A stretch of DNA of 64,000 nucleotides from Anas platyrhynchos. Lineage: Eukaryota > Chordata > Aves > Anseriformes > Anatidae. The position numbers and the translations under genes were made by a program. The stretch covers positions 91,447,501 through 91,511,500 of the forward strand of contig NC_092588.1 of the NCBI RefSeq assembly GCF_047663525.1. Reading direction: 5' to 3'. A model generated the notes under the pieces. The model was given only the letters and a program-made list of their open reading frames with translations. It did no database searches and was not told the origin of the DNA. Shown one piece after another: positions 1-9,117 of this stretch (position 1 is the first letter of the stretch; each line of letters opens with the position of its first letter).

Positions 1-124
1 GGCAAAGCCGCACCGAGCCCCCGTTTGCCCGAGGGAAATAGGGGTCGGCGGGGGGATGCGGGATCCCCGGCTCTGGAGGCTTCTGAGGCCGGGCAAAAGA
101 GCCCGCAGGTACGTCCGGGGAAAA

Positions 125-515
125 AGGCATGGCCTCCGCGGAGGAGGAGAAGGAGGAGGAAGAGGAGGAGAAGGAGGAGGAAGGGGGGGTCGGAGGGAAA
201 GGGCCACGGGCCCGCAAAAAGGAAACGGGAAAGCTGGAAATATCCCGTTTGCAGGTGGCAAGGGGGAGAAATCTGAGCGGCGGGGTCCAAGCAAAGCCTT
301 TTGCCGTTCGCAAACCAAAAATAAATAAAATAAACCAAAACAAAATAAAAACAAAATAAAATAAAAACAAAATAAAATAAAGACCGTAGGGGGAGAGAGA
401 AAAAAAAATAAAAAAAAAATAAAAAAAAAAAACGAAACGAAGAAAACAAAAAAAAAAAAAAAACGAGAGTGAACGAGAAGGAAAAAAAAAAAAAAAAAAA
501 AAAGAGAGAGAGAGA
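125..515. repeat. GGA-rich then A-rich low-complexity tract
   Basis: From about 138 to 190 the plus strand is a run of GAGGAGGAGAAGGAGG-type triplets, followed after an ordinary stretch by AAAT/AAAAC-type A-rich DNA (about 315-515) with long A runs. It lies downstream of exon 1b on the TFAP2A strand, so in its first large intron. It codes for nothing recognisable. Confidence 0.85.
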
Positions 516-666
516 AGGGAAGGTAAAGCACCGATTTAATAAAAATGCAGGAAGGAAAAAGAGCCCTCTCCAGCAAGCTGGATGCGAAAGCCCGGCTGCC
601 ACCGCCACCAACAATAGCAACACCCAGCACCCGATCCCCCTCCGAGAGAGCCGCGAAGCCACTCAC

Positions 667-693
667 CATAGCCGAAAAACTGTGCACTAACAT
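667..693 (-). CDS. TFAP2A: TFAP2A alternative first coding exon 1b (partial gene)
   Basis: On the minus strand an ATG at 693-691 opens nine codons reading MLVHSFSAM, followed at once by the donor GTGAGT at 666-661. This peptide is the known N-terminus of the AP-2 alpha isoform from exon 1b. The exon ends in phase 0, as exons 1a and 1c do, so all three can join the same exon 2, which lies left of the window. AP-2 alpha is a dimeric helix-span-helix transcription factor that binds GCCNNNGGC-type sites and controls neural crest, skin and craniofacial genes. The choice of N-terminus alters the start of the transactivation region. This is the first exon nearest to exon 2, as in mammals. Confidence 0.9.
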
Positions 694-1156
694 CTGCGAA
701 GAGTCGGGGGGTTACGAGGCAGGGCAGAAAAAAATAACGATAATAACAACAACAAAAAAGCAGAGCAAAGTGACCGGAGCTGCGCGCACAGCCCCCGGCG
801 GAGCCTGCGCGGGCGCGGAGGGAGCGCGGCCGGAGCCCGGCGCTAGGCGCGGGGGGGACCGGGGCGCCGGGGCTGCTCCGCGGGTGCGCCACGATAATCC
901 ATCAGAACTTGCACCGATCCCGGCTGCCCTTCATCGGCTCTTGCAAAGGCGAGCTCTCTCTCTATCCTGGCGTGGTGTGAGGAGTCAAAGTTGGTCGCTT
1001 TTTTTTTTTTTTTGGTTTTGCGCTTTTTTTTTTTTTTTGCCTTTTTTTTTCCCGCTTTTTAGCGTGTGTGTGTTTGTTTCTTAATCCTTTTTTTTTTCTC
1101 CTCTGTCTCTCTTTTTTTTTTTTTTCTCCTTTGACTTAGCTGCTGGTTCACTTGAG

Positions 1157-1240
1157 CTCCTAATAACAGATCTGCTGCCTTCCTGGAGACTCCTAATAGC
1201 AGATATTCATGACTATTAATATTACACGAATACTTAATAA
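1157..1240 (-). promoter_or_regulatory. TFAP2A: AT-rich island with repeated CTCCTAATA motif, candidate exon 1b regulatory element
   Basis: Inside GC-rich DNA about 0.5 kb upstream of exon 1b, CTCCTAATAACAGAT (from 1157) recurs as CTCCTAATAGCAGAT (from 1190), a 33-bp spacing. It is followed by further TAAT-core sequences such as CTATTAATATTA. The composition and repeated homeodomain-type cores suggest a regulatory element. This is inference only. Confidence 0.35.
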
Positions 1241-1345
1241 GGGAAGAATGGCTGGAAATCGAGCGTGAAGCGAGAAGGCAACTCAAGGCAGAGCCTGTTC
1301 TAAATGACGTCCATTGAATGAAGAATCAGTGTATCTAATCAGAGA

Positions 1346-1432
1346 TGGGGGAGAGGGAGAGAGAGAGAGAGAGAGGGAGAGAGAGAGAGAGAGAGAGACA
1401 AAAAGGGAGAGAGAGGGAGAGCGAGAGGGGGG
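1346..1432. repeat. (GA)n purine microsatellite
   Basis: GAGAGA runs with scattered GGG and an AAAAAGG interruption form an almost pure purine strand about 85 bp long, upstream of TFAP2A exon 1b. Such tracts can adopt triplex structure and bind GAGA-type factors. Confidence 0.9.
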
Positions 1433-3563
1433 ACATGCTGCTGCGTCTGACGAATCACAGGAAAGGGGCAACATTTTAAAAGGTTGCAGGGCATGCAAAA
1501 GTGAAAGAGAAAGAGATCCGGAGAGAGGGAGAGGGTGGGAGACGGGAGGGCGTGCGGCGGGAGCGGGAGGGGGGGGACGAAAAGGGGGGGGAGGACGGGC
1601 AGAAAGAGAGAGGGGAGGGGGCGCGGGATCCCCCCTTCCTTCCCTTCGCTTCCTTCCCCTTCCCTTCCCTCCCACCAGTCCATCTTCCCCTGCCCCCGCG
1701 GGCCGGCGAGGGCGCACCTCGGGCTGCGGCTGCTGGGCGAAGCCGGCCTCAAAGCCCACGGCGAAGAGCGGCTGCTGGCTCCCCGCTTGGCTCTTGCTAC
1801 CCTCCGAGGAGCCCCCGCCGCCTCCTTTCCGCGGGGTGGGCTCCGGGGGGCCGCCCCCCCCCGCTGCTGCCGCCGCCGCCCCGTCCATGCCTCGACGGCG
1901 CCCCGCCGGGGGGCTCCCAGCGCCGCCGAGCCGGCTCGCCTCCGTGCGTCCCGGAAAGCGGCTGGGAAAGTTTTTTGGCCTTTTTTTTTTTTTTGGGTGT
2001 CTCCCCTGCTCCGTCTCAGCCCTCCTCCGCCTCCCCGTCGCCGTCCTCCTCTTCCTCCTCCTCCTCTTCGAGGCCGAGGCGAGCCCGGGGTAGGGGGCTG
2101 GGGAGCCCCGGGAGCATTCACCGGGCTCCCCTCGGCCCCCCTCTCGGAGGAGCCGGGAAAAGAAAGAAGGGGGGAAAAGACAGCGGGCGGGGAAGGAAGG
2201 GAAGGGAAAGAGGGCGGGGGGGAGAGGGAGACGGGAAAAGAGGCACGGCGAGAGCTTCTCCCGGCCCAGACAAGCCGGGGCTCCGGCGCAACCCGTCGGA
2301 CTGGCTGCGCAACTCCCCAGCTACTCCCTCGGCCGGGCGCTGCTCCACTTTCCGCCGCCCGGCCACGCAACGGCGACGGGAACGGCCGGGCTGCGCCCCG
2401 CCGCTCTCCCCCAGCTCCTTTTCTTTCCCCAGAGCCTGCCCCCCACTGGGCAGGAGCTCCCTCCCCCCCCATTTTTTCCCCCCTTCCCCCGCAAGCCCCC
2501 TTGCAGCCCGCATCCCCTTCCCAGGAGTGGCATCCCGCAGCCGGGAGCAGCGGGGTGCTACATCCCCTCAGCGCGGGGGCGACAAAAAGCAGTGAGGACG
2601 AAATCCCACGCCTAAAAATCCCATGTCCTGGGTGGGGGAAGAAGGGGAGAGGTATGGCTTGCTCCCCAAGTCCAGCCAGGGGAAAGCACTTAAGAAAAAA
2701 AAAAAATAATAACAGAAAGATATCCCTGACACTTCATTCCTAGAAATCAGGCTTCTGCCAGCAAGTGGATCTAAGCGCTCAGCTCCCACGCCGGGAGAGC
2801 AGCTTCATCCCAACGGCTTGATCCAGGACCCGAGCACCAAATAATTTAATCCCCGGCAAGCGCGGCGAGTCCTCCATCCCTTTCCTACGCTACAGCATCG
2901 CCAAAAGCCGCGGCGGGGGAGGACGGGAGCGTGCCCCCCCGCTCCCTTGGCATGGATGCCGGCAGAGGCTCCGCCGAGGCTGAGGCTGCCTCCCCGCCCG
3001 GCTCAGCACCAAAGAAATACATTCATTTGCACAGTGCAGTCCTTTATTGCGCGGTTCGAGTGCACGGCACAGGCAACTTTTGCAAAACGCATGACAAGGG
3101 TATTCGTTGGTTTGGGATGAGGCAAACCATTCCGGGCATGGCTCTTCTTTTTCTTCGTCTTCTCCTCCTTTCTGGAAGGTGAAAAGCCACTCGCCTCTTT
3201 CTCAAGAGACAGATGCACACCCATACACACATGCACGCACCCGGGGCTGTGCTGAACGGCTCCCAGCCCTCGTTAGGTGGGCGCTGCACTCCCAGGAGGA
3301 CCCAAAATCCTTGCCCAGAGCCAGGGGAGCGCGGCCCTGCGGGGCGGAGGCTGGCTGGGGGGCGCCGCTCCGCAGCCCCGGATTGCGGCTCCACAGCTGG
3401 CCCCGCAAGGCACGCAGCTCACAACGAGCGAGCCGCGGCTCCAGCGAAATATAGGATTTTAGGCGTCGGTCCCGAGTCGATCTATAGGGGTGCCTCGGGC
3501 ACCTGGTGTGCGAGAGCGATTCTTTCTCTTCCCTTTGTCTCCTTGCCCTTTCATTCATCCAGC

Positions 3564-3601
3564 CATCCGTCCATCCATCCATCCATCCATCCATCCATCC
3601 A
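3564..3601. repeat. (ATCC)n microsatellite
   Basis: About nine tandem copies of a CCAT/ATCC tetranucleotide lie roughly 300 bp downstream of TFAP2A exon 1a on the gene's strand. Confidence 0.9.
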
Positions 3602-3904
3602 CACGGATGAGCGTAGCATCCTACAGAGCCTTATCTAGAGAGGATCTACCTAGAGACAAGACCGCTGCTGCATCCTCCGTCCTGCTCGTCTTCCCTCACA
3701 CACTGCCGACAAAGCTGGGTTTCCACAAGCCCCGAAGTTCCTGGGGAAGGACCCCAGCCCCTCTCCAGCTGCAGGACCGCGAGGAAGCCTGGCGAAGGAG
3801 CAGAAGTTTTCCTAAACGAAATTCAGAGATCGATGGATGCTGCGGGGTCCCGCTCGCAGCTGAGGGGCCCGGGGCTCTCTGCCCCGGCCCGGGAAAGCGC
3901 TTAC

Positions 3905-3949
3905 CTCACATTCCTCATACTTGATATTATCCGTCAGTTTCCAAAGCAT
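3905..3949 (-). CDS. TFAP2A: TFAP2A alternative first coding exon 1a (partial gene)
   Basis: Fifteen codons on the minus strand read MLWKLTDNIKYEECE and end at the donor GTAAGC, in phase 0. This is the standard N-terminus of AP-2 alpha isoform a; mammals have D where this sequence has the first E of the EECE end. A second in-frame ATG lies six bases upstream (3955-3953) and would add MK. I chose the inner ATG because the reference mammalian isoform begins MLWK, but the outer one may be used. The remaining coding exons (proline-rich activation region, basic DNA-binding and helix-span-helix dimerisation domains) are outside the window to the left. Confidence 0.93.
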
Positions 3950-6370
3950 TTTCATGGATTGGCGTGAGAGAGGATTTGTTTCTCCCTGCCTTTCACTAAA
4001 GTGGTGCCTCTGGTATGCGGAGCGCGGCTGGCGGAGGCTGTGCACTGCTCCTCTGCGCGCTCTGAGATCTCCCTCTAATGGTCGAAACTTTTCCCTTTTC
4101 CAGCTCTTTACCAACAGCCTAATCGCCTCATTAGCATATCAACAATAGCCCAATTGCTCTCCAGCACAACAACCTGCAGCGGCGGACACAGGTACAACGG
4201 ACCCACGGGCCACGGGGCTTTGCCGAGCCACGCGTGGGGGCAGAGGCCTCTGACCACCCGTGCGCGGCTCCCTCCGCCTGCCTGGAGTTTGGGACTAGCC
4301 GAGAAGCCACCCTTCTCGTTTCTTTTTAGGGTTTTTCCTCCTCGTTCCATCGGGTTGAAAACACCCAAGAGGAGAGCAACGAGACCCGGGCCGCGCTCTG
4401 TCCAGGCTGATTGCTCTCTGTGGAGGCTGCTGCCTGGCGGCTTTGATTTTTTTTTTTTTTAAATTATATTTTTGGTGGATACTTAAAAAGCTTCTGTCTT
4501 TTACAAACTATTTGCTTCCTCTCGGGTCTGTTGGCTATTGCTCTTCAAACAAACAAACAAAAACCAACAACGTAACCTCCCAGACAGCATTGAGCGAGCG
4601 GTAACGCGAACGCATCAGGAGCCAAAAAGTCTTTTGCAAGCACTTCGGCAGAGGGACGGAACAATGGCCATAATAAAACTTGGGCTGTTTCTTAGGTGGA
4701 GCGCTTCGTTTGCCTAACAATCCACTGCTAACTGAGCGCTCCTCCTGCCCTCCTCTAGGGCTTCTTTTCCAACCTCCTCTTTTTTTTTTTGTTTGTTTGT
4801 TTCCCGCGATGCCCAGACGAAAGGTTTATTTTCTGTTGCTCCGTTTCCCCATTTTTTCCCTCCTTGAGGCCGCTGCCTCGGGCCTGGCACGGCTCGAACG
4901 GGTCGGGCCCCCAGACCCGCTGCGGAGCGGGACGCGCAGGGGACCTCCAGACCTGGGAAACCCCCCCAGGGGGCACCGCCCGACACCGAGGCCGCATTCA
5001 CCGCCTGCGGGAGCGAGCAACCCTTCAGGCCGCGGGGAACCCCTATGGGTGCCCACGGGAGAGCCGAAACACGCTGCCCTGCGCGCCCCCAGCCCCAAAA
5101 TGCAGCGCTCCCCCACCACCACCGCCCCCCCATTCCCTACCCTTCGATGCTCTTTTTTTTTTCCCCCTCTCCCCTCACCAGCTCTTTTGTCTGCAAATGG
5201 CTGGAGAGTAAATTGTTGGTTTTACTCCCATTGAGGTTCAAATGGAGCTGGCAGATTAAGGCCGGCTAATGCGGGCCGGGGGAGGAGGGAACCCAGGGGG
5301 TCGCCGCGCCTTAGCGCCGGCCTGGCGGGGCACGGCCGAGGAGTGCGGAGCCCCCCGCCCGGGACCACCCGGAGTAGCCCCCTGAGGCTGCGGGCACGGC
5401 TCCGCACGGCCCAGCAAAGCCGCAGGGTGCCTTGGCGAAAAGGAGAGAAGGGGCGCACGGCGAACTCAGGAGTGAATTTCAAGGCAGATAGCCCGTAGGT
5501 GGAATCGTGTGAGGGTTGCTTTTAGGAGAAAACTAATAATAATAATAACGAAATCCTTTTTTGATTACTTCTGCGCGCCGACCTGATAAAATAACGCCGG
5601 GACTAACTGGGAAAATAACTTCAGAGATATTTTTGTTTACTGCATGTTTTCCCGCAGAAAACTTACTGCTACATCCCCCCCCAACCCCTAAGCCCCCCTC
5701 CCACCCCCCACCCGCCCCCAAAGAAAGAAATAAGAAGAAAGCAGCACAAGGAAAGACTTAGTCGCGAGAATCGAAAAGTTGGGAGCAGAAAAGATGGGCT
5801 CCCATCTTGCGCTGCACTGTCCGGGAAAAAGTAAATCGTTTTCGGCAGCAAAAACATGAGTGCTTTAACAGCCCCCTTCACCTCCGCTTTTTATTAACTG
5901 CCTAAATCGCGGCCGCACATTCCGGAGGCTGTGGGATTTCCCAAAACTACCCCAGTTTCTCCACGCGTGGCGGCTCCCCCGTGGGGTGGGGGGGGTCCCT
6001 ACGGCCCCACGGGGTCGGGGCCACGCTGCTACCTCCCAAGCCACCCTCCCCGATTTCAACTCGTCCCCGGGGCCGCTCCTGGCACCTCTCCGGCCAGGTA
6101 GGAACAGCGGGGGACTTTTTTTTTCCCATGGGATAGGCTCAGGGGAGCCCACGGCGTGGCTGTCCCCCTGCAACAGGTAGCAAGCGGTGGGATTGGGCTG
6201 GGGGGGCGCAGGTAGGCGCACCCCACAATTTAGCCCTCTCCTTCCCCCGCAGCCAGCGGCCGCAGGGCCCGACGCCTTTCCCCGTTCCAGCCCTATCTCC
6301 CCTCCCAAAATAACAACACCACCCCAAAACAACAACAACAAAATCCAACAGCGAAGGAGGCTCGCGTTAC
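3950..6370. other. TFAP2A: TFAP2A promoter/intron DNA between exons 1a and 1c
   Basis: GC-rich DNA with no further coding exon. The part just above 3955 must hold the exon 1a 5' untranslated region and promoter. A cluster of homeodomain-like cores lies at 4117-4165. Other landmarks are oligo-T at 4447-4460, AACA repeats at 4549-4563, an AT-richer block near 5200-5265 and 5525-5660, and C-rich DNA at 5675-5720. Confidence 0.65.
4117..4165. promoter_or_regulatory. TFAP2A: Homeodomain-core cluster upstream of TFAP2A exon 1a
   Basis: Within about 50 bp the plus strand carries CTAATCG, TCATTAGCATAT, CAACAATAG and CCAATTGC. These are several ATTA/TAAT-type cores, a SOX-like ACAAT and an inverted CCAAT-like element. 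It sits about 170-210 bp upstream of the exon 1a start codon, a promoter-proximal place. Factor identity is not provable from sequence. Confidence 0.4.
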
Positions 6371-6403
6371 CTGCCAGTCCCCCATTTTGGCAAGGATGGA
6401 CAT
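6371..6403 (-). CDS. TFAP2A: TFAP2A alternative first coding exon 1c (partial gene)
   Basis: Eleven codons on the minus strand read MSILAKMGDWQ, followed by the donor GTAACG at 6370-6365. This matches the known N-terminus of AP-2 alpha isoform c exactly, as far as I recall it. The exon ends in phase 0, compatible with the same exon 2 as 1a and 1b. It is the most upstream of the three first exons, about 2.4 kb from 1a and 5.7 kb from 1b, the same order as in mammals. A perfect 9-bp inverted repeat lies about 50 bp upstream of its ATG (6452-6480). Confidence 0.92.
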
Positions 6404-6451
6404 CCTGGCTGCGGGCTGCGTATCCCCAGGTCCCCGCTGGTCATGGACTGC

Positions 6452-6480
6452 GATTTACCCGCGACGCCTGTGGGTAAATC
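6452..6480 (-). promoter_or_regulatory. TFAP2A: Perfect 9-bp inverted repeat upstream of TFAP2A exon 1c ATG
   Basis: GATTTACCC (6452-6460) and GGGTAAATC (6472-6480) are exact reverse complements separated by 11 bp, ending about 50 bp upstream of the exon 1c start codon on the minus strand. It could form an RNA hairpin if it lies in the 5' untranslated region, or be a pair of opposed protein-binding half sites. Function is not known. Confidence 0.5.
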
Positions 6481-6707
6481 CTCCCCTTACCTGCGCCGGG
6501 ACTCTCTCACCTGGCCATAAAGAGCTGGGTGCTCCCTGCCTGCGCCTGCGCGCTACTTGCGCGCTGCCTGCGCGCTGCCCCCCGCCGCCGCGCAGCCCCG
6601 GGGCTGCCCCGGGCCGGGGTGGGGACGGGCGAGCCCCCTGCCCTTCTATTCCTCCCCTCCCCGGGGGGGGCGGCGGGTCCCTCGGGGGCGAATTCCTAAC
6701 TGCGACA

Positions 6708-6737
6708 GTGATGATGATAATAATAATAATAATAACA
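6708..6737. repeat. (ATA)n microsatellite
   Basis: ATGATGATAATAATAATAAT-type triplets form a 30-bp AT-rich island in GC-rich DNA. Confidence 0.85.
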
Positions 6738-7712
6738 ATAACCGGCCTACAATAGCAGCCCTAAATACAAAGCGCCTCGGGGCTGGGGCTTCCGAACTAG
6801 CCCGAGGGGGGAACGGGGATGCTGCAAGTTGCCCGGAGAGCTGGGAGGAAATAAGAGAGACGCAGATCTTCCCAGCCCCCCTACAAGGGGGTAAAGGGGG
6901 GTGCCCGCCGCCGTTCCCCATCCCGGCCGGTCCCGGGGACGCTGCGACCCCTCTGGGACATCCTGGGGGCTTCGGGCCTCCCGGTGCCCGAACCTCCCAC
7001 CCCTGTTTTCTTCCCCCACTTCCTCCTCCCTCCTACCCCCGCCCCCGACCCTATTTTCGAGTGCCGAAATGCCTCGGGAAGGCGGCCCGGCTTTAGGGCA
7101 GTTTTGATTTCCCAGCCCGAGGAGGGGGGTGTCGGGGGGACTGCCATCCATCTGCACTTTGAAGGCGCAGAGAAAAAGCAGTTCGCATCTCGCAGCCGGG
7201 ACAACGCCGCACCCTGTCCCGTCTGCGGGTCACCCCTAGGCCTGCCAAAAGACAGGGCGACACCGAGGGAGGACAGCAGCGTCTGGCCGGGAAACGGGGT
7301 CCTGGGCTTGGCTCAGTCCCCGGGGAGGGGCAGGGGAAGGGGTCTGGGGGCGAGGAGGGGTGGACAGAGCCGGGGATCCCGGGGGCTCCTGCGCTGAGCG
7401 CGCTCAATGGGCCGTGAGAGGCGCGCTGCGCACCGCTGCTACCAGCGCCTGCCCGCGGTGTACAGTTAGCGTCAAATTACAGCAATTAGCCGGGCACCGG
7501 AATTTAATTACCCGGCCCTGCCCCTTCCCACTCCCTTCCCCCTCCACCCCCCCGGGTCCGGGGAACCTCCCGAGGAAAGGTGGCCCTTTGCCTAGCGCGA
7601 AAGTTGCGCGGCTCTGGGGCTTCCCTGCCTGCTCCCCGGCCGTCCTGTCCCTCTGAGCCGCCCCGGGGGGGCAGCGATTTTCTTCTTACAATTACTTAAA
7701 ACGTTACTTTCT

Positions 7713-7750
7713 ATCATTATATATATATATATGTATACATATGTATATTT
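7713..7750. repeat. AT-rich (TA)n tract
   Basis: Alternating TA dinucleotides with GTATACATATG interruptions, about 35 bp. Confidence 0.8.
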
Positions 7751-8035
7751 CCAGGGAGAGGCGGGGAATTAATCCGGTCTGAAGCTGGCCTTTGGCGAAA
7801 AGTTCCCGGTAAACTTGGCTGCCACTCTTTTCGTATCCTGCCGTCGGGATCGCTCCCTGCTCCCATCCCCCGGCCCCCTGTCCCCCCCAGCCCCGCACGG
7901 ACGGGAGCCGTGCGCTTGGCCGGGAGGCGGCCGCAACACAGTTTTGGGCACCTCGAGGCAGCCCTGGCTGGCATCGGGCTCAATCCTACGCTTTTTTAGC
8001 CTGGGGGGGAGGTGTAGCGCAGAGGCTACATTATT

Positions 8036-8128
8036 TTTATTTTATTTTATTTTATTTTATTTTATTTTATTTTATTTTATTTTATTTTATTTTATTTTAT
8101 TTTATTTTATTTTATTATTTTATTTATT
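8036..8128. repeat. (TTTTA)n pentanucleotide microsatellite
   Basis: About eighteen near-perfect copies of TTTTA on the plus strand. Open frames through it encode only a repetitive FYFIL-type peptide and are not genes. Confidence 0.97.
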
Positions 8129-8428
8129 TCCCTCCGTCGCGCCGGCCGCTTTGCAGCTGGGCGGTGAATTCGGAATGTAAATCTCCGACAGTCCTCGTGG
8201 AGCTCCTTCCTCTGCCACCTATTTCAGAAGGCAGTGGAAGGTCTCTACCCCCTGTGCTCGCTCCTCGCAATGTTGCTTTCTCCTCCTCCCTTCCCCAGTG
8301 CCGGGCACAGGCTACAGGCTGATTTCCACTGGCTCGTGGTCACAGAAGTTGCAGTTGGCGATTTTTTGGCAGCCCGTAGGATCCGTGCCGCCGAGGAAGG
8401 GGGGCACCGCTCTGCCCGCCCCTTACCC

Positions 8429-8498
8429 TCCCATCCCATCCCATCCCATCCCATCCCATCCCATCCCATCCCATCCCATCCCATCCCATCCCATCCCC
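8429..8498. repeat. (CCCAT)n pentanucleotide microsatellite
   Basis: About fourteen copies of CCCAT in tandem on the plus strand, only 300 bp from the TTTTA array. Confidence 0.97.
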
Positions 8499-8683
8499 AG
8501 ACAAACTCCCGGCAGGGGTGTTTCCAGCGAAAAAAGGAGAGGTTCAGGTCGGTGTGGGTCTCCTCGGCTTCCCAGGGGTCATATCCACCAGCATCCCCCA
8601 TGAAAGAGGATTTCCAGGCTGCACTGGGGTCTTCCCAGGAGCAGAGAAGAGCAGAAAGAAAGAGGCAAAACCTGGCAGTATAT

Positions 8684-8752
8684 TAAAATATATTATATAT
8701 TAACATTATATATTATATATTTACATTTTATATACATTTATATATATATATA
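8684..8752. repeat. TATA-rich low-complexity tract
   Basis: Repeated ATATTA and TATATA blocks, almost free of G and C. Confidence 0.85.
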
Positions 8753-9029
8753 AAGGAAAAAATAAGAAGAGAAAGAAGCAGCCCCCACAAACCACTCTGC
8801 AGACCAAGCTGGTGGATGGAACGGGCTTTGGGGTGCAGGAGCGGAACCTCATTGGGCGTGGGGCTGCTTGCACCTGTGCCTGTCCTGCCCATCACTTTTG
8901 GCAGAGTTTTCCTCTGAGATGCAGAGAGATTCAGGCAGCTGGGGTAGCTTCTGCCTTTCCTGGGGACCCACACACAGGGATGCAGCCGAGCATGCTGCAC
9001 ACCTCTCTCTCATTTGCAGTCCAGAAGAA

Positions 9030-9117
9030 AAAAAAAAAAAAACAACTAAGTGTTTTTTCTTTCCTTCTTTCCTTCTCTCTCTCTTTCATTCTTTCTCTCT
9101 TTTTTTTTTTTTTTTCT
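9030..9117. repeat. Poly-A followed by CTTT/CT-rich pyrimidine tract
   Basis: A 15-base A run is followed within 20 bp by TTCCTTCTTTCC/CTCTCT and a 17-base T run. Only simple sequence is visible. Confidence 0.85.

Larger units (their letters stand above)
694..3904. other. TFAP2A: TFAP2A intron/promoter DNA between exons 1b and 1a
   Basis: No further TFAP2A coding exon is visible. The stretch holds oligo-T tracts (about 1000-1130), an AT-rich island with an imperfect direct repeat (1157-1240), a GA microsatellite (1346-1432), a very GC-rich segment (about 1550-2550) and an ATCC microsatellite (3564-3601). The segment just above 693 must contain the exon 1b promoter and 5' untranslated region. 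Long open frames here are low complexity and overlap on both strands, so I do not call them genes. Confidence 0.7.
1..7700 (-). promoter_or_regulatory. TFAP2A: CpG-rich TFAP2A 5' region with alternative promoters
   Basis: This stretch is strongly GC- and CpG-rich, broken by A-, T- and GA-rich tracts, unlike the AT-rich DNA beyond about 9 kb. It contains the three alternative first coding exons of TFAP2A on the minus strand (1c, 1a, 1b in transcription order), so it should hold three promoters and their 5' untranslated regions. Many long open frames cross it on both strands, but they are low-complexity products of the GC bias and match no family I recognise. TFAP2A is a developmental regulator of neural crest and ectoderm, and wide CpG islands are typical of such loci. 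Exact transcription starts cannot be set from sequence alone. Confidence 0.8.

Noticed and set aside
1339-2595. Very long open frames on both strands (up to about 400 codons) in the GC-rich TFAP2A region
   Set aside because: They overlap each other in several frames, encode low-complexity Arg/Pro/Gly/Ser, show no domain, and are expected from high GC content and the GA repeat.
8036-8128. Open frame through the TTTTA array
   Set aside because: The peptide is only a repeat of a few residues produced by the microsatellite.
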